This document shows positions 18,115 through 26,335 of a stretch of DNA of 64,000 nucleotides, in pieces (within the stretch, counting starts at the first letter, position 1; every line of letters begins with the position of its first letter). This stretch comes from Micromonospora inositola. GTDB taxonomy: Bacteria; Actinomycetota; Actinomycetes; Mycobacteriales; Micromonosporaceae. The stretch is from positions 3,560,001 to 3,624,000 of the forward strand of contig NZ_LT607754.1 of assembly GCF_900090285.1 (NCBI RefSeq). Reading direction: 5' to 3'. The notes beneath the pieces are model-generated. The model did no database searches. It was not told the origin of the DNA and saw only the letters and a list, made by a program, of their open reading frames with translations. The position numbers were made by a program, and so were the translations under genes.

Positions 18115-19692
18115 GTGGCCAGTCTCGACCCCTGCGTAGCGGTCGTCGAGGCCGGCGAGCAGGATGTCGACGGGCTGACCGACTACAGCCCGGACGGCCA
18201 CCAGGCCCGCGCCGACCTCGCGGCCCACGCCCTGCGCGAGCTCGGGACCTTGCGCGAGGCGCTGCCCGCCGCGACCCCGCTGCACGCTCACCTCGCCGAA
18301 CGGCTGCATGCCCGCATCGCCTTCCACGATGCCGGGGAGGACCTGCGCGAACTGCACGCTGCGGCCACCGGCCCGCTCCAGCTCATCCGCCAGGCCGTCG
18401 AGGCCGCGGTACCGGGCCGCGGCGCCGAGGGCGCGGCCTTCGAGGAGGGCTGGGCTCGTGTCGGCGCGCGCCTGGCCGCGATCCCCGCGGCCCTGGATGG
18501 GTACGCCCGCAGCCTCCTACTCGCCGCCGAGCGCGGCCATTTGCCGGCGCGGCGTCAGGTGGAGCTCGTGATGCAGCGCTGCCGCAACTGGATCGACGAC
18601 GATGTCGCCCTGGTGGATCGCTACGGCGAGGGGCGTCAGCGGGCGTCGTTGCAGGCCGCAGCGACGGGCTCGCGAGAGGCGTACCGGAAACTGGCCGGGA
18701 TGCTGACCGCGGACCTGGCACCGCGGGCCGTTGAGGAGGAAGCGTTCGGCCAGCAGCGGTACGCACTCTGGGTGCGCACCTTCCTCGCGGCCCAGCCCGA
18801 CCTGCGTGAGCTGTACGACTGGGGCTGGGACGAGTTCCGAGCGATAGAGGCAGAGCTGATCGCGGAAGCGAAGGCCCTGGGCGGGAGCGTGCCAGAGGTG
18901 CTCGCCTGGCTCGCCAGCCCCGACGCGCCCGGCACGCTGCACAGCAGGGAGGCGTTCGCCGCGTGGCTGCAGGAGCTGCTGGAGGCCGCCACCGAGCGAC
19001 TGGACGGCATGCACTTCGACATCCCCGCCCCGCTGCGGCGCATCGAGTCGCGGGTGACCACGTCGTCCGGCATTGCCTACACCGGGCCGTCGCGGGACCT
19101 GACGCGGCCGGGCCGGGTCTGGTGGTCCCTCCCCGAGGACGCAGCGAGTTTCCCCACCTGGTACGCCTACAGCACCGCCTATCACGAGGGCGTTCCCGGC
19201 CACCACCTCCACCTCGGCTCCGAGGTCTGCCGGGGCGGCCTCGGGCAGCGGCTGAACCTGCTCGGCGGCCTCTCCGGCAGCCAGGAGGGCTGGGCACTGT
19301 ACGCCGAGCGGTTCATGGACGAGCTCGGGCTCTATGAACAGCCGGGTGCGCGACTGGGGTATCTATATATGCAGCTCCTGCGGGCGGCACGGGTTGTGGT
19401 CGACATCGGCCTGCACCTGCGACTGCCGATGCCGTCCGATGACGGCGCATTGTGGACGCCGGATGCTGCGTTGGAGCTGCTGCGGGACCGCTGTCATCAG
19501 GGGCCGTACGCGTCCGCCGAGCTCGCGCGCTACTTGGGCCGGCCAGGGCAGGCGCTGGCCTACAAGGTGGGTGAGCGCCTGTGGCTGGCAGGCCGCTCGT
19601 CCTTCCCCGGCGACCGGCGAGCGTTCCACCGTCGGGCGCTGGAACTGGGCTCGCTGGGGTTGGACCAGTTGACGGCCGCCCTGACCGCATGA
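18115..19692 (+). CDS. DUF885-family putative metallopeptidase
   Basis: 525 residues. DUF885 proteins are predicted zinc peptidases, and the diagnostic motif is present as YSTAYHEGVPGHHLH (HEGxPGHH). The C-terminal helical half, including LGGLSGSQEGWALYAERFMDEL and a later LARYLGRPGQALAYKVGE, also fits the family. The listed GTG start gives a short N-terminus. A typical leader VIGDFADRLLRERG is encoded from GTG 18078 in another frame and would join here after a single-base shift near 18114, so a frameshift or sequencing slip is possible. Sole gene between repeats E and F1. Confidence 0.85.
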   Translation: MASLDPCVAVVEAGEQDVDGLTDYSPDGHQARADLAAHALRELGTLREALPAATPLHAHLAERLHARIAFHDAGEDLRELHAAATGPLQLIRQAVEAAVPGRGAEGAAFEEGWARVGARLAAIPAALDGYARSLLLAAERGHLPARRQVELVMQRCRNWIDDDVALVDRYGEGRQRASLQAAATGSREAYRKLAGMLTADLAPRAVEEEAFGQQRYALWVRTFLAAQPDLRELYDWGWDEFRAIEAELIAEAKALGGSVPEVLAWLASPDAPGTLHSREAFAAWLQELLEAATERLDGMHFDIPAPLRRIESRVTTSSGIAYTGPSRDLTRPGRVWWSLPEDAASFPTWYAYSTAYHEGVPGHHLHLGSEVCRGGLGQRLNLLGGLSGSQEGWALYAERFMDELGLYEQPGARLGYLYMQLLRAARVVVDIGLHLRLPMPSDDGALWTPDAALELLRDRCHQGPYASAELARYLGRPGQALAYKVGERLWLAGRSSFPGDRRAFHRRALELGSLGLDQLTAALTA

Positions 19693-19811
19693 CCGAGCGT
19701 CACTCGTGCATGGCAGTGAAACAGGTCGGACACCACGCTCGTAACTCCTTACGCTTCCCCCCGATCCAGCGAGAGCAGGGCCGTGGTGTCCGCGGCCGCC
19801 TCCTGACCTCC

Positions 19812-19893
19812 TGGACGTCCGGATCTGCCGCTGACATCGTGCTCGGACGCCGCCTGGAAAACCCAGCTGCTCGGGTTGCGGGATGGCACCATA
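19812..19893 (+). repeat. Island bipartite repeat, copy F1
   Basis: Half-site 1 CGTCCGGATCTGCCGCTGAC (TGCCG at 19826) is near consensus. Half-site 2 (GGTTGCGGGATGGCACC, core about 19877) is weak. Offset 51 bp. Confidence 0.65.
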
Positions 19894-19901
19894 CTGCGTC
19901 T

Positions 19902-20026
19902 GGACCGGTGGCAGAGCCGGGTTATTGCAGCACTCAGAACACGCCGGGCACGCACGGGCGATTCGACGGTGCGTGGGGCCGCTGGCAAGCCATGCCCCAC
20001 CGGGGGTCCAAATCCCCTCCGGTCCG
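19902..20026 (+). tRNA. tRNA-like RNA with expanded anticodon region
   Basis: GGACCGG (19902-19908) pairs perfectly with CCGGTCC (20019-20025), followed by discriminator G. T8-G9 and a D arm GCAG/TTGC (19911-19914 with 19925-19928) hold a loop with A14, R15, G18, G19 and A21. The T arm GGGGG/CCCCT encloses TCCAAAT, which departs from TTCRANY at position 55. A 7-bp extra arm lies at 19973-19979 with 19994-20000. The anticodon stem GCACT/GGTGC (19930-19934 with 19968-19972) encloses 33 nt instead of 7, so about 26 nt are extra. No CCA is encoded and the anticodon cannot be assigned. It is the only content of its cassette. Could be a tRNA relic or a specialised tRNA mimic. Confidence 0.6.
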
Positions 20027-20110
20027 CCGGCATCCTGATCTGCCGCCGACCGCGCGTCACGGCCAGCGGATGGAGCCGACGTCCGGTCGTAGCCGATGTG
20101 AGGGCGCCGA
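20027..20110 (+). repeat. Island bipartite repeat, copy F2
   Basis: Half-site 1 CTGATCTGCCGCCGACCGCG (TGCCG at 20041). Half-site 2 CGTCCGGTCGTAGCCGATG (core 20091). Offset 50 bp. Follows the tRNA-like gene by a few bases. Confidence 0.8.
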
Positions 20111-20213
20111 CGACGCCAACATCAAGGCCGCAACTGCCACTACCGACGACGCGGCTACCCCTGGCCAGCTGCCGTCTAGATCCACGTAGCCGCCGGTCTG
20201 ACATGATCACGAC

Positions 20214-20369
20214 GTGCCCGACCCCGAGTCGACCGACGGCAGTCCGCCGCCGGAGCCGCCCGCGGCGAACGCACGCAGCGAACTGCTCACGCTGCTCGTG
20301 CTGCTGCTCGCCTCGGCCATGCTGCTCGCGCTGTGTTTCGGCGGTGCCGCCATCTGGCTGTACAACTAA
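20214..20369 (+). CDS. Small single-pass membrane protein
   Basis: 51 residues from GTG 20214. A Pro/Glu-rich cytoplasmic start is followed by one hydrophobic helix of about 28 residues (LLTLLVLLLASAMLLALCF onwards) ending AIWLYN. Too short for standard gene calling, but the composition switch is typical of a real one-span protein. The next gene overlaps or follows directly, suggesting a joint function. Confidence 0.6.
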   Translation: MPDPESTDGSPPPEPPAANARSELLTLLVLLLASAMLLALCFGGAAIWLYN

Positions 20370-21151
20370 TCGGGGTCCGGCAGGAGCAGGCCGCCTGGGT
20401 CACCGCTCTGACTGCCGTTGCGGTATTTGGCTTCGCGGTCATGACCGGGGCAGCTGCCATGTCGATGTTCGCCGCACTGCTGGACCGCTCGGTGGCCCGC
20501 ATCGGGGAGCTGGCGGCCGATGGCCGCCATTTCGACCGGCAGGCTATCGCCGAGATCGCGGACGTCTGGGACAACAACACCTTCCCGCTGTTCAGTACAG
20601 CGCTCAGTCGCCCTGCGTGGTTGCGTGAGCGGCGCGCGAGGGCTGCGCTGGTATGGATGGCAGAGCTGGGACCGTCCCGCCGGGCGTGGATGATCGAGCA
20701 GGCCGCAGTCGCCGGACACCGGCTGGAGCCCCTGCTGCCCCCGCTCGTCCACCCTGTCGTGCACTACCGCGACTACCGGGGGGAGATTCAGCCCGGCATC
20801 GGGCCGCTGACCGCGACGGCTGTCCCAAGCGTCGCGAAGGACTACGACCTGGCCCGCGCCGAGGTCCGCGCCGTGCGGGTGGAACGCGCTGGGCATGAGC
20901 TCTGCGGCTACGTCGCCCTGGCGGCTCCGCGCCGCTACGCCACGCCGGGCGACCACGGAGACGCGGTCGTGCAATTGTTCCTCAGCGACGTCCGGGACGT
21001 GCGGTTCGACAGCGGTGACGGAGCCGGCGCTACCGTGGCCGCCGATACCGCCGGAGTCGAGGTCCGTGTCGGCACCCAGGGCCGCCTCCGCGCCGCCTCG
21101 GCCACCGTCTGGTTCGACGACCCGTCGTGGCAGTTGTCGCCAGACACATAG
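20333..21151 (+). CDS. Membrane-anchored hypothetical protein
   Basis: Up to 272 residues. The best candidate start is GTG 20333 overlapping the preceding small gene, or an internal ATG near 20441 if the membrane segment belongs to another start. One N-terminal helix (VTALTAVAVFGFAVMTGAAAM) is followed by a soluble domain with SVARIGELAADGRHFD and a C-terminal beta-rich part (VVQLFLSDVRDVRFDSGD). No family is recognised. Single-gene cassette together with the small membrane protein, ending about 60 bp before repeat G. Confidence 0.6.
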   Translation: MFRRCRHLAVQLIGVRQEQAAWVTALTAVAVFGFAVMTGAAAMSMFAALLDRSVARIGELAADGRHFDRQAIAEIADVWDNNTFPLFSTALSRPAWLRERRARAALVWMAELGPSRRAWMIEQAAVAGHRLEPLLPPLVHPVVHYRDYRGEIQPGIGPLTATAVPSVAKDYDLARAEVRAVRVERAGHELCGYVALAAPRRYATPGDHGDAVVQLFLSDVRDVRFDSGDGAGATVAADTAGVEVRVGTQGRLRAASATVWFDDPSWQLSPDT

Positions 21152-21213
21152 CCCGGCGGGTCAGGCCGGAAACACCCTTAAATCCACAGGCCCTTTGAGC
21201 CCGCGCTTATGGG

Positions 21214-21306
21214 CGGGTGCACGCTTCTGCCGCTGACCGCGCGTCACGGAGCGCAGCTGCTGTCCACGGGTGACGGCGCGCGGTCGTGCCGAATCGAGTG
21301 TGGTCA
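21214..21306 (+). repeat. Island bipartite repeat, copy G
   Basis: Half-site 1 CGCTTCTGCCGCTGACCGCG (TGCCG at 21228). Half-site 2 GGTCGTGCCGAATCGAGTG (TGCCG at 21287). Offset 59 bp. GACCGCGCGTCAC near the first core pairs with GTGACGGCGCGCGGTC (one bulge) before the second, giving a strong hairpin. Confidence 0.85.
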
Positions 21307-21978
21307 GTGTGTTTGGGTCTTCCAGACCGGCAGTTGGGGCTCGTCGTTGTGCACGATAATGTTGGCGTGATCGGTCGGGTGGACCGTAGCGAAGTAGAAC
21401 CGTTGGGAGGGGATGTAACGCTCGCGCCAGCGCCGTTCGACTTCGGCCCGAGACGACACCCGGCGCTCTCGGATCACGGCACGATCCACCGTTTTCTCGA
21501 GTGCCGTCGACACAAAGATGCGCAGGTCCCACCGACCAATCAGTTCCGGGCGCATGAGGAAGACGCCGTCGAAGACCAGTACGGCGTCGGCTGGGGCAGT
21601 CGTGAACGGCGGGGACAGCGCAGTATCTCCGGTGCGTTCGTAGACCGCGTGTTGGAAGCGTCGGTCTCCGCCCGGGCCGAGCGGATCGAGCAGAACCCGG
21701 TTCAGCGCGTCGTAGTCGTGGGTGTCGAAGTAGCAGCCTTCGGCCGAGTACTCGCCGCGCGGATAGCGCTGTGCCCGGGGGAAGAGGAAATCGTCGATCG
21801 TCGCGCGGATGACGTCGCGGCCCTGTTCGCGCAGGACGACGGCCAGCTCGTCGGCGAGGGTGGTCTTGCCTGCGGCGGGCGGTCCGTCGATGGCAACCCG
21901 CGTCGGGTGTGCGACGGTGACGGACCCGACTGCCTCAGCCAGGAGGCCGAGCATCTCGTCGCGGTTGCCTTGGTCCAT
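21304..21978 (-). CDS. Uridine-kinase-like P-loop kinase
   Basis: 224 residues from ATG 21978. Walker A GPPAAGKTT at 32-40, then IRATIDDFLFPRAQRYPRG, the lid-type region typical of uridine/pantothenate-kinase-like NTPases, and VLVFDGVFLMRP as Walker B. A basic C-terminal segment (RERRVSSRAEVERRWRERYIP) is the likely phosphate-binding lid. Substrate unknown. The family is frequent in actinobacteria as an orphan nucleoside-kinase-like enzyme. The stop codon lies inside repeat G. Confidence 0.87.
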   Translation of the reverse strand: MDQGNRDEMLGLLAEAVGSVTVAHPTRVAIDGPPAAGKTTLADELAVVLREQGRDVIRATIDDFLFPRAQRYPRGEYSAEGCYFDTHDYDALNRVLLDPLGPGGDRRFQHAVYERTGDTALSPPFTTAPADAVLVFDGVFLMRPELIGRWDLRIFVSTALEKTVDRAVIRERRVSSRAEVERRWRERYIPSQRFYFATVHPTDHANIIVHNDEPQLPVWKTQTH

Positions 21979-22095
21979 GGTCTGCCCCGTCCCAGTCTCG
22001 CGAAAGTCGCCGTGTCGGGCCGACCTTATGCGCGCCAGCCTTTTCGCGCCTGCCAATGCCCGAGTGAGCCAGATTGCCGCATGCGGAATTGGCTG

Positions 22096-22135
22096 CGGTC
22101 GTGGCGCAAACGCACTGTCATGCCGGCGCTGGTCG
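22096..22135 (-). repeat. Reverse-oriented island half-site H
   Basis: Minus strand reads GCCGGCATGACAGTGCGTTT, sharing ATGACAGTGCGT with second half-sites of copies B and I. Its partner half-site is unclear. Confidence 0.45.
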
Positions 22136-22265
22136 CGCGGTATTGCGTGAACGTCCTACCGCCAGTTGCGCGTCTTGGCTGACCAGCCGGGCGTCTGGTC
22201 ACCGGGCGACGAGGCGCAACGGAGCTGAGTCGACGAGCTGCGTCGTGGCTCGCTACCGTCGCGCG

Positions 22266-22903
22266 ATGAAGCGTCTGCGGCGGTACCGCTATGTCGGTCG
22301 GGCAGAACTCCACGACGAAATTCCGGCAGCGGAGGCGGTCATCGTCGTTTCTGGCGCCGCTCTTGACCGCTGGCTCGCCGGGCGTGCACGAGCCGAGCTG
22401 GACGGGCCGTTCACCTTCGTCGTGGCGCTCGACGGTCGCCTCAGGCTCGCCCCGCGCCGCAGCGAACACGTCGCCTCAGGCTCGCCCCGCGCCGCAGCGA
22501 ACAGGTCGCCTTGGCCGCCGGCCGAGACGTGCTCGCCGCGGGCGAGATGACGTTGACGCACGATGCCGATGTTCGCCGCGTGCTTGACAAGACCAACCAG
22601 TCGACCGGCTACTGCCCCGATCCCGACTGCTGGACGGCAGTAGGCGAAGCGCTCGACGGCCTCGGCCTGAACCCCGGCGACTTCAGCGTCAAGATCGTCT
22701 TCCGCCGGTGCCTTTCCTGCGGCGAACGCAACATCGTTCGCGACGGCGACTTCACCTGCGCCCTGTGCGACAGCGCTCTGCCGACGCTATGGAACTTCGC
22801 ACCCGCTCGATCGGCATTCCAGCCGACATCCGCTTCTGCCGCCGACCGGGCGTCACGCTGGGTAAGTGGCCACAGTGTCGAGGCCGTCCGGTCGTGCCGA
22901 TGA
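22266..22903 (+). pseudogene. Zinc-ribbon protein split by a 35-bp tandem duplication
   Basis: ATG 22266 opens a protein beginning MKRLRRYRYVGRAELHDEIP. Its frame is broken near 22,470, and the rest continues in another frame with AAGRDVLAAGEMTLTHDAD, then CPDPDCW, CLSCGERN and CALCDSALP, that is three Cys pairs of zinc-ribbon type. Removing one 35-bp repeat unit would fuse the halves into one frame (LDGRLRLAPRRSEQVALAAGRD). The C-terminus now reads through repeat I. No family is recognised. Function is probably lost at present but trivially restorable by slippage. Confidence 0.75.
22435..22511 (+). repeat. 35-bp direct tandem duplication
   Basis: GTCGCCTCAGGCTCGCCCC and the following 15 bases occur at 22435-22468 and again at 22470-22503 with no internal mismatch, followed by a partial third start GGTCGCCT. 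The 35-bp period shifts the reading frame of the host gene. Confidence 0.92.
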
Positions 22904-22916
22904 CAGTGCATCGCGG
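22823..22916 (+). repeat. Island bipartite repeat, copy I
   Basis: Half-site 1 CCGCTTCTGCCGCCGACCGG (TGCCG at 22837). Half-site 2 CCGGTCGTGCCGATGACAGT (TGCCG at 22895). Offset 58 bp. CGACCGG and CCGGTCG are complementary across the site. Confidence 0.87.
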
Positions 22917-22956
22917 ATAGGCGGCCGACATCGGATCGTGTGCGACCATCGGGTCT

Positions 22957-22992
22957 TGCGTGAGACGTCATGCCGATGAGGATGTCGCGGTT
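22957..22992 (+). repeat. Solo second half-site S
   Basis: GACGTCATGCCGATGAGGATGTC (core 22971) is flanked by near-complementary GACGTC and GATGTC. It sits 76 bp after copy I with no clear first half-site, possibly the remnant of a deleted cassette. Confidence 0.55.
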
Positions 22993-23300
22993 CCAGAGCT
23001 GGTTATGGATCGATGGGAAGGATCGAAGCCACCTGGCAGCTCCGTCGACGAAGCCCCCGGTGAGCACGAGCAGCGCCGCCGCGAGGTTGAACGGCGCCAG
23101 CCGCACCGCCGGCACCGACGCCGGACTGCGTGAACAGGATCAGATGGGCGGAGATCACCACGAGGTAGCCCAGGCCGAAGACCACTCCCGTTTGGTCGAA
23201 GGCGTGCGGCACCCCACCGCCGCCAGGAGAAACCCGGCCATCCCCGCGAAAAGCAGCAGCTTCTGCGAATGCGGCACGCCCGGGGTGCTGCAACCCCGAT
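22990..23300 (-). pseudogene. ltrA (low temperature requirement A) C-terminal fragment
   Basis: Three minus-strand frames in succession read LLLFAGMAGFLLAAVG, then VPHAFDQTGVVFGLGYLVV and LILFTQSGVG, then VRLAPFNLAAALLVLTGGFVDG. Together they reproduce the C-terminal membrane helices of LtrA-family proteins, interrupted by two frameshifts and lacking the N-terminal 250 or so residues. A decayed cargo gene adjoining the MFS gene. Confidence 0.75.
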
Positions 23301-23354
23301 CGCTGAGCCTGGCAGCCGGTAGCCGGCGGCGGCCGTTACATCCGTGGATCGCGC

Positions 23355-24557
23355 CTACGCCGCGGCTTTCGGCGCGGGATCGGACGCGGCGGCCAGCGCC
23401 GGCTCGTGCCTCGGCGTTGCGACCCGACCGGAACGCCAGGCGAGCACGCCGGCCCCGATGGCCGCGACCGCGCACAACGGCCAGAGCGCTGCGGGGGCGA
23501 CGCTGTAGACGAAGGCGCCGACGGGTGGGGCGAGCATGCTGCCACTGGTTGCAGCGCCGGTGTAGAGCCCCTGGTACCGGCCGACCAGGTGCGGCGGGGC
23601 GGCGTCCAGCACATGCGCGGTGGCGGTCGTCTTGTAGAGGATCTCCCCCATCGTGAGCACGACCATCGCGGCGACGGCCAGCCAGCTGGCGGTGCCGAGG
23701 CCGAACAGCCCGAAGCCGAGTCCGACCAAGGCGTACCCGGCACCGATGATGCCCAGCGCCGGCAGCCTGCGCAGCGCCATCGTCGCCGGGATCTCCAGGA
23801 TGAGGATCATGCCGGACCCTAGGGCGATGAGCGCCGCGTAGAGGCCGATGGGCTGACCGTGGTCGCGCAGGTAGACCGGCAGCGTCGAGTAGAGCTGCCG
23901 GTAGACGATGTCCACGACCACGATCGCCGGCAGCAGCAACAGCAGGGCGCGATCCGTGCGTACGCTGCGCCACAGGCCGTGGGCCCGGACTCCACGCGGG
24001 GCCGGCGGCGGCTCGGTGGGCAGCAGCCGCGCGGTCGCCGCCCGCACCAGCAGGGTGACGGCGCCGTCGATGACGAAGAGCCAGGTGAAGTCGTACGCCG
24101 AGAGCAGCGCGCCGAGCGGTGGCCCGATCACGCAGCCGGCGTTGAAGGCGGCCCGGGTGACCGCCACCGAGCGCCGGCGGTCGCCGGCGGGCACCGCGAG
24201 GGCAACCAGCGCGCCCTGCGACACTCCCGAGGTCGCGCCGGCGTAGCCCAGCAGCGGCATGCCCACCGCGAGGACTGCCGTCGGCAGCCACGGGATGGCC
24301 AGGGTGCCCAGCCCGACGAAGGCCGACGAGACCAACAGGATCCGGCGGTGACCGAAGTGGTCGCCGAACCAGCCGCCGGTGAAGTTGCCGACCAGCATGC
24401 CCGCACCCAACCCACCGCTGATCAGCCCCGCAAAGCCGATCGGCAGGTCACGGGGGCCCGTGAGGTACAGAAACAGGTAGAAGTACATGAACGTGCCGGC
24501 GGCGTTGACGAAACGACCGGCGGCGAGGGTCCAGACGATGCGGGGGATGTCACGCAC
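23355..24557 (-). CDS. MFS transporter, probable drug efflux
   Basis: 400 residues with twelve hydrophobic segments. GTG 24557 has AAGGAG six bases upstream. The MFS signature after helix 2 is seen as GNFTGGWFGDHFGHRRILL, and RRRSVAVTRAAFNAGCVIGPPLGALL fits the helix 4-5 region of DHA1-type exporters. The acidic/basic loop pattern puts both ends in the cytoplasm. Its substrate is unknown. In this island of resistance-like genes an antibiotic efflux role is reasonable but inferred. Confidence 0.88.
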   Translation of the reverse strand: MRDIPRIVWTLAAGRFVNAAGTFMYFYLFLYLTGPRDLPIGFAGLISGGLGAGMLVGNFTGGWFGDHFGHRRILLVSSAFVGLGTLAIPWLPTAVLAVGMPLLGYAGATSGVSQGALVALAVPAGDRRRSVAVTRAAFNAGCVIGPPLGALLSAYDFTWLFVIDGAVTLLVRAATARLLPTEPPPAPRGVRAHGLWRSVRTDRALLLLLPAIVVVDIVYRQLYSTLPVYLRDHGQPIGLYAALIALGSGMILILEIPATMALRRLPALGIIGAGYALVGLGFGLFGLGTASWLAVAAMVVLTMGEILYKTTATAHVLDAAPPHLVGRYQGLYTGAATSGSMLAPPVGAFVYSVAPAALWPLCAVAAIGAGVLAWRSGRVATPRHEPALAAASDPAPKAAA

Positions 24558-24794
24558 GCGTACTCCTTCTCAGCCTCTGCAAGAGACACACCGTAGGCGG
24601 ACCGGATCACGAAGCCCAGGGAGCCGGCTGGTTGCCGGGAGATAGCGGATCGAGGGCGACCTGACTGGGGCACCTGTAGGCCGAGGAGGGCTTGCTCACT
24701 GGCATGCCCGGCAAAAAGTCGTGACCTACAGGCGACAACGGCATGAGTCGGCAGGCTGCAGCGACGCGGGCTCGCCCCTGCGCAGCCAAGACCA

Positions 24795-24872
24795 AGCACA
24801 CTGTCATGGCGCGAGTCGCACGCCGCTGCTGGGGCATCCGTCACCCGTAGTTCGGCCAAGTGAGCGCGACCA
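24795..24872 (-). repeat. Reverse-oriented island bipartite repeat T
   Basis: On the minus strand half-site 1 TTGGCCGAACTACGGGTGACG (core about 24858) precedes half-site 2 GCGCCATGACAGTGTGC (core about 24812), offset about 46 bp. It is the only full site in this orientation and bounds the ltrA-MFS segment on the right. Confidence 0.5.
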
Positions 24873-24900
24873 GCACGGCGACGCCGCCAAAAAATGGGGC

Positions 24901-24933
24901 TTGACCTTGCCCCCGGGGCAGGGTTCGAGGATC
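24901..24933 (+). promoter_or_regulatory. MerR-type promoter of the hydrolase/regulator operon
   Basis: TTGACC (24901-24906) is followed by the dyad CCTTGCCCC-C-GGGGCAGGG (24905-24923) and then TTCGAGGAT. An operator lying in an over-long spacer is the hallmark of MerR-family control. A MerR regulator is the second gene of the operon. The first ATG at 24940 leaves almost no leader. Confidence 0.7.
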
Positions 24934-24939
24934 GATGAC

Positions 24940-26322
24940 ATGAACGAGATCGCACACATCAGCAAGCGGGCCGCCGACTTCTGCGAAGCCACCCAGGTTC
25001 CCGGATTCCTCGCCGGCATCTACCACGCCGGAGAGCAGGCCGTCGTCGCTCACGGTGTGGCGAACGTCGCCACCGGAGCCCCTATGAGCGAGGACACCAA
25101 GTTCCTGTTCGGGTCCATCACCAAGATCATGACGACGACTCTGGTGCTCCAGCAGGTCGAGCGGGGCACTCTCGACCTCGACGCGCCGGTCGTCGACTAC
25201 CTGCCGGAGTTCCGGCTGGCCACGCCCGGCGCGGCCGAGAAGATCCGCGTCCGCCACCTCGTCACCCACACCAGCGGCATCGACGCCGACCTGTTCTTCC
25301 CGGACGCGGTCGGCCGCGAGGCCCTCAAGATCTACCTGGAGCGGCTCGGCCGCGAGTGCGGCGTTCTCTTCGAGCCGGGCGAGTACGTCAGCTACTCCAA
25401 CGGTGGCATGATCGTCGCCGGCCGGCTGTTGGAGGTGGTGACCGGCCGGCCATACCACGAGCTGCTCGAGCGTGACGTCTTCGCGGCCGCCGGGATGGCC
25501 AGCGCCTGCACCTCCGCCGAGCAGGCCATCCTGCGCTCCACCGCGATCGGGCACTTCCCCGATCCGACCACCGGTGGCATCCGGCCGACCGGCATGTTCA
25601 TGCTGCCGCAGACGTGGGGGCCGGCCGGCAGCACGCCGATTGGCACCATCGAGGACCTGCTCGCCTTCGGGCGGGTCCATCTCGGCGACGGCTTGGCGCC
25701 GTCGGGCACGCGGGTGCTGTCGGCGAGATCGGTCGCGCGTATGCAGTCGGTCACGTACGACCTGAGTACGCCGAACACGTCGCCCGTCGGCCTCGGCTGG
25801 CTGGTGCGGTCACTCGGCGGCACGACGGTGCTGACCATGTCCGGGGCCTCGCCGGGCGGAGTGGCGGTGCTGGTCGTCGTGCCGGAGCACGACCTGGTGT
25901 TCGCCGCGTACGGCAACGATTCGCGGGCGCTTGCGCTGCACGACGAGCTGCTGCTCTGGCTCGCCGGGCTGTTCGGCACGGTGGAGACGCCGGCCTACGC
26001 GCCGGAGGCAGTCGATCTTCAGCCGTACGCGGGGACGTACCGCTCGAACCAGCTCCGGGTCGACGTACGCGTCGTGGACGGCGGACTGGAGGAGCAGGTG
26101 ACCTACGAGCCGGCGGACGAGGTGCAGGAGCGGATCTTCACCGGCTTCGTTGGTGGCTCGTTCACGGCGCCGCCGCTGCGCTACGTGCCGGTCGGGAAGG
26201 ATCTCTTCGCCCCGGCTGGGATCCCGTTGCAGGGGCTGCCGTCGCACTATCTGGTGTCCTACCACGGCGGGGCGGCGTACCGGTGCGCCGGCGGTCGGAT
26301 GACCCGGCGCTCGTCCGTCTGA
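24940..26322 (+). CDS. Serine beta-lactamase-fold hydrolase (class C-like)
   Basis: 460 residues. The active-site SxxK is SITK at 59-62 and the YxN motif is YSN at 152-154; a candidate third motif lies in the SGASPGG region. An extra C-terminal domain (about 370-460), rich in beta strands, is seen in esterase- and D-aminopeptidase-type relatives. There is no signal peptide, so it is likely cytoplasmic and more probably an esterase or peptidase than a true beta-lactamase. Controlled from a MerR-type promoter 7-40 bp upstream and followed 13 bp later by the regulator gene. Confidence 0.87.
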   Translation: MNEIAHISKRAADFCEATQVPGFLAGIYHAGEQAVVAHGVANVATGAPMSEDTKFLFGSITKIMTTTLVLQQVERGTLDLDAPVVDYLPEFRLATPGAAEKIRVRHLVTHTSGIDADLFFPDAVGREALKIYLERLGRECGVLFEPGEYVSYSNGGMIVAGRLLEVVTGRPYHELLERDVFAAAGMASACTSAEQAILRSTAIGHFPDPTTGGIRPTGMFMLPQTWGPAGSTPIGTIEDLLAFGRVHLGDGLAPSGTRVLSARSVARMQSVTYDLSTPNTSPVGLGWLVRSLGGTTVLTMSGASPGGVAVLVVVPEHDLVFAAYGNDSRALALHDELLLWLAGLFGTVETPAYAPEAVDLQPYAGTYRSNQLRVDVRVVDGGLEEQVTYEPADEVQERIFTGFVGGSFTAPPLRYVPVGKDLFAPAGIPLQGLPSHYLVSYHGGAAYRCAGGRMTRRSSV

Positions 26323-26335
26323 CACGATGCGGTGC

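Noticed and set aside
24940..26322. Secreted class C beta-lactamase conferring drug resistance
   Set aside because: No export signal and a C-terminal extra domain; general serine-hydrolase is safer.
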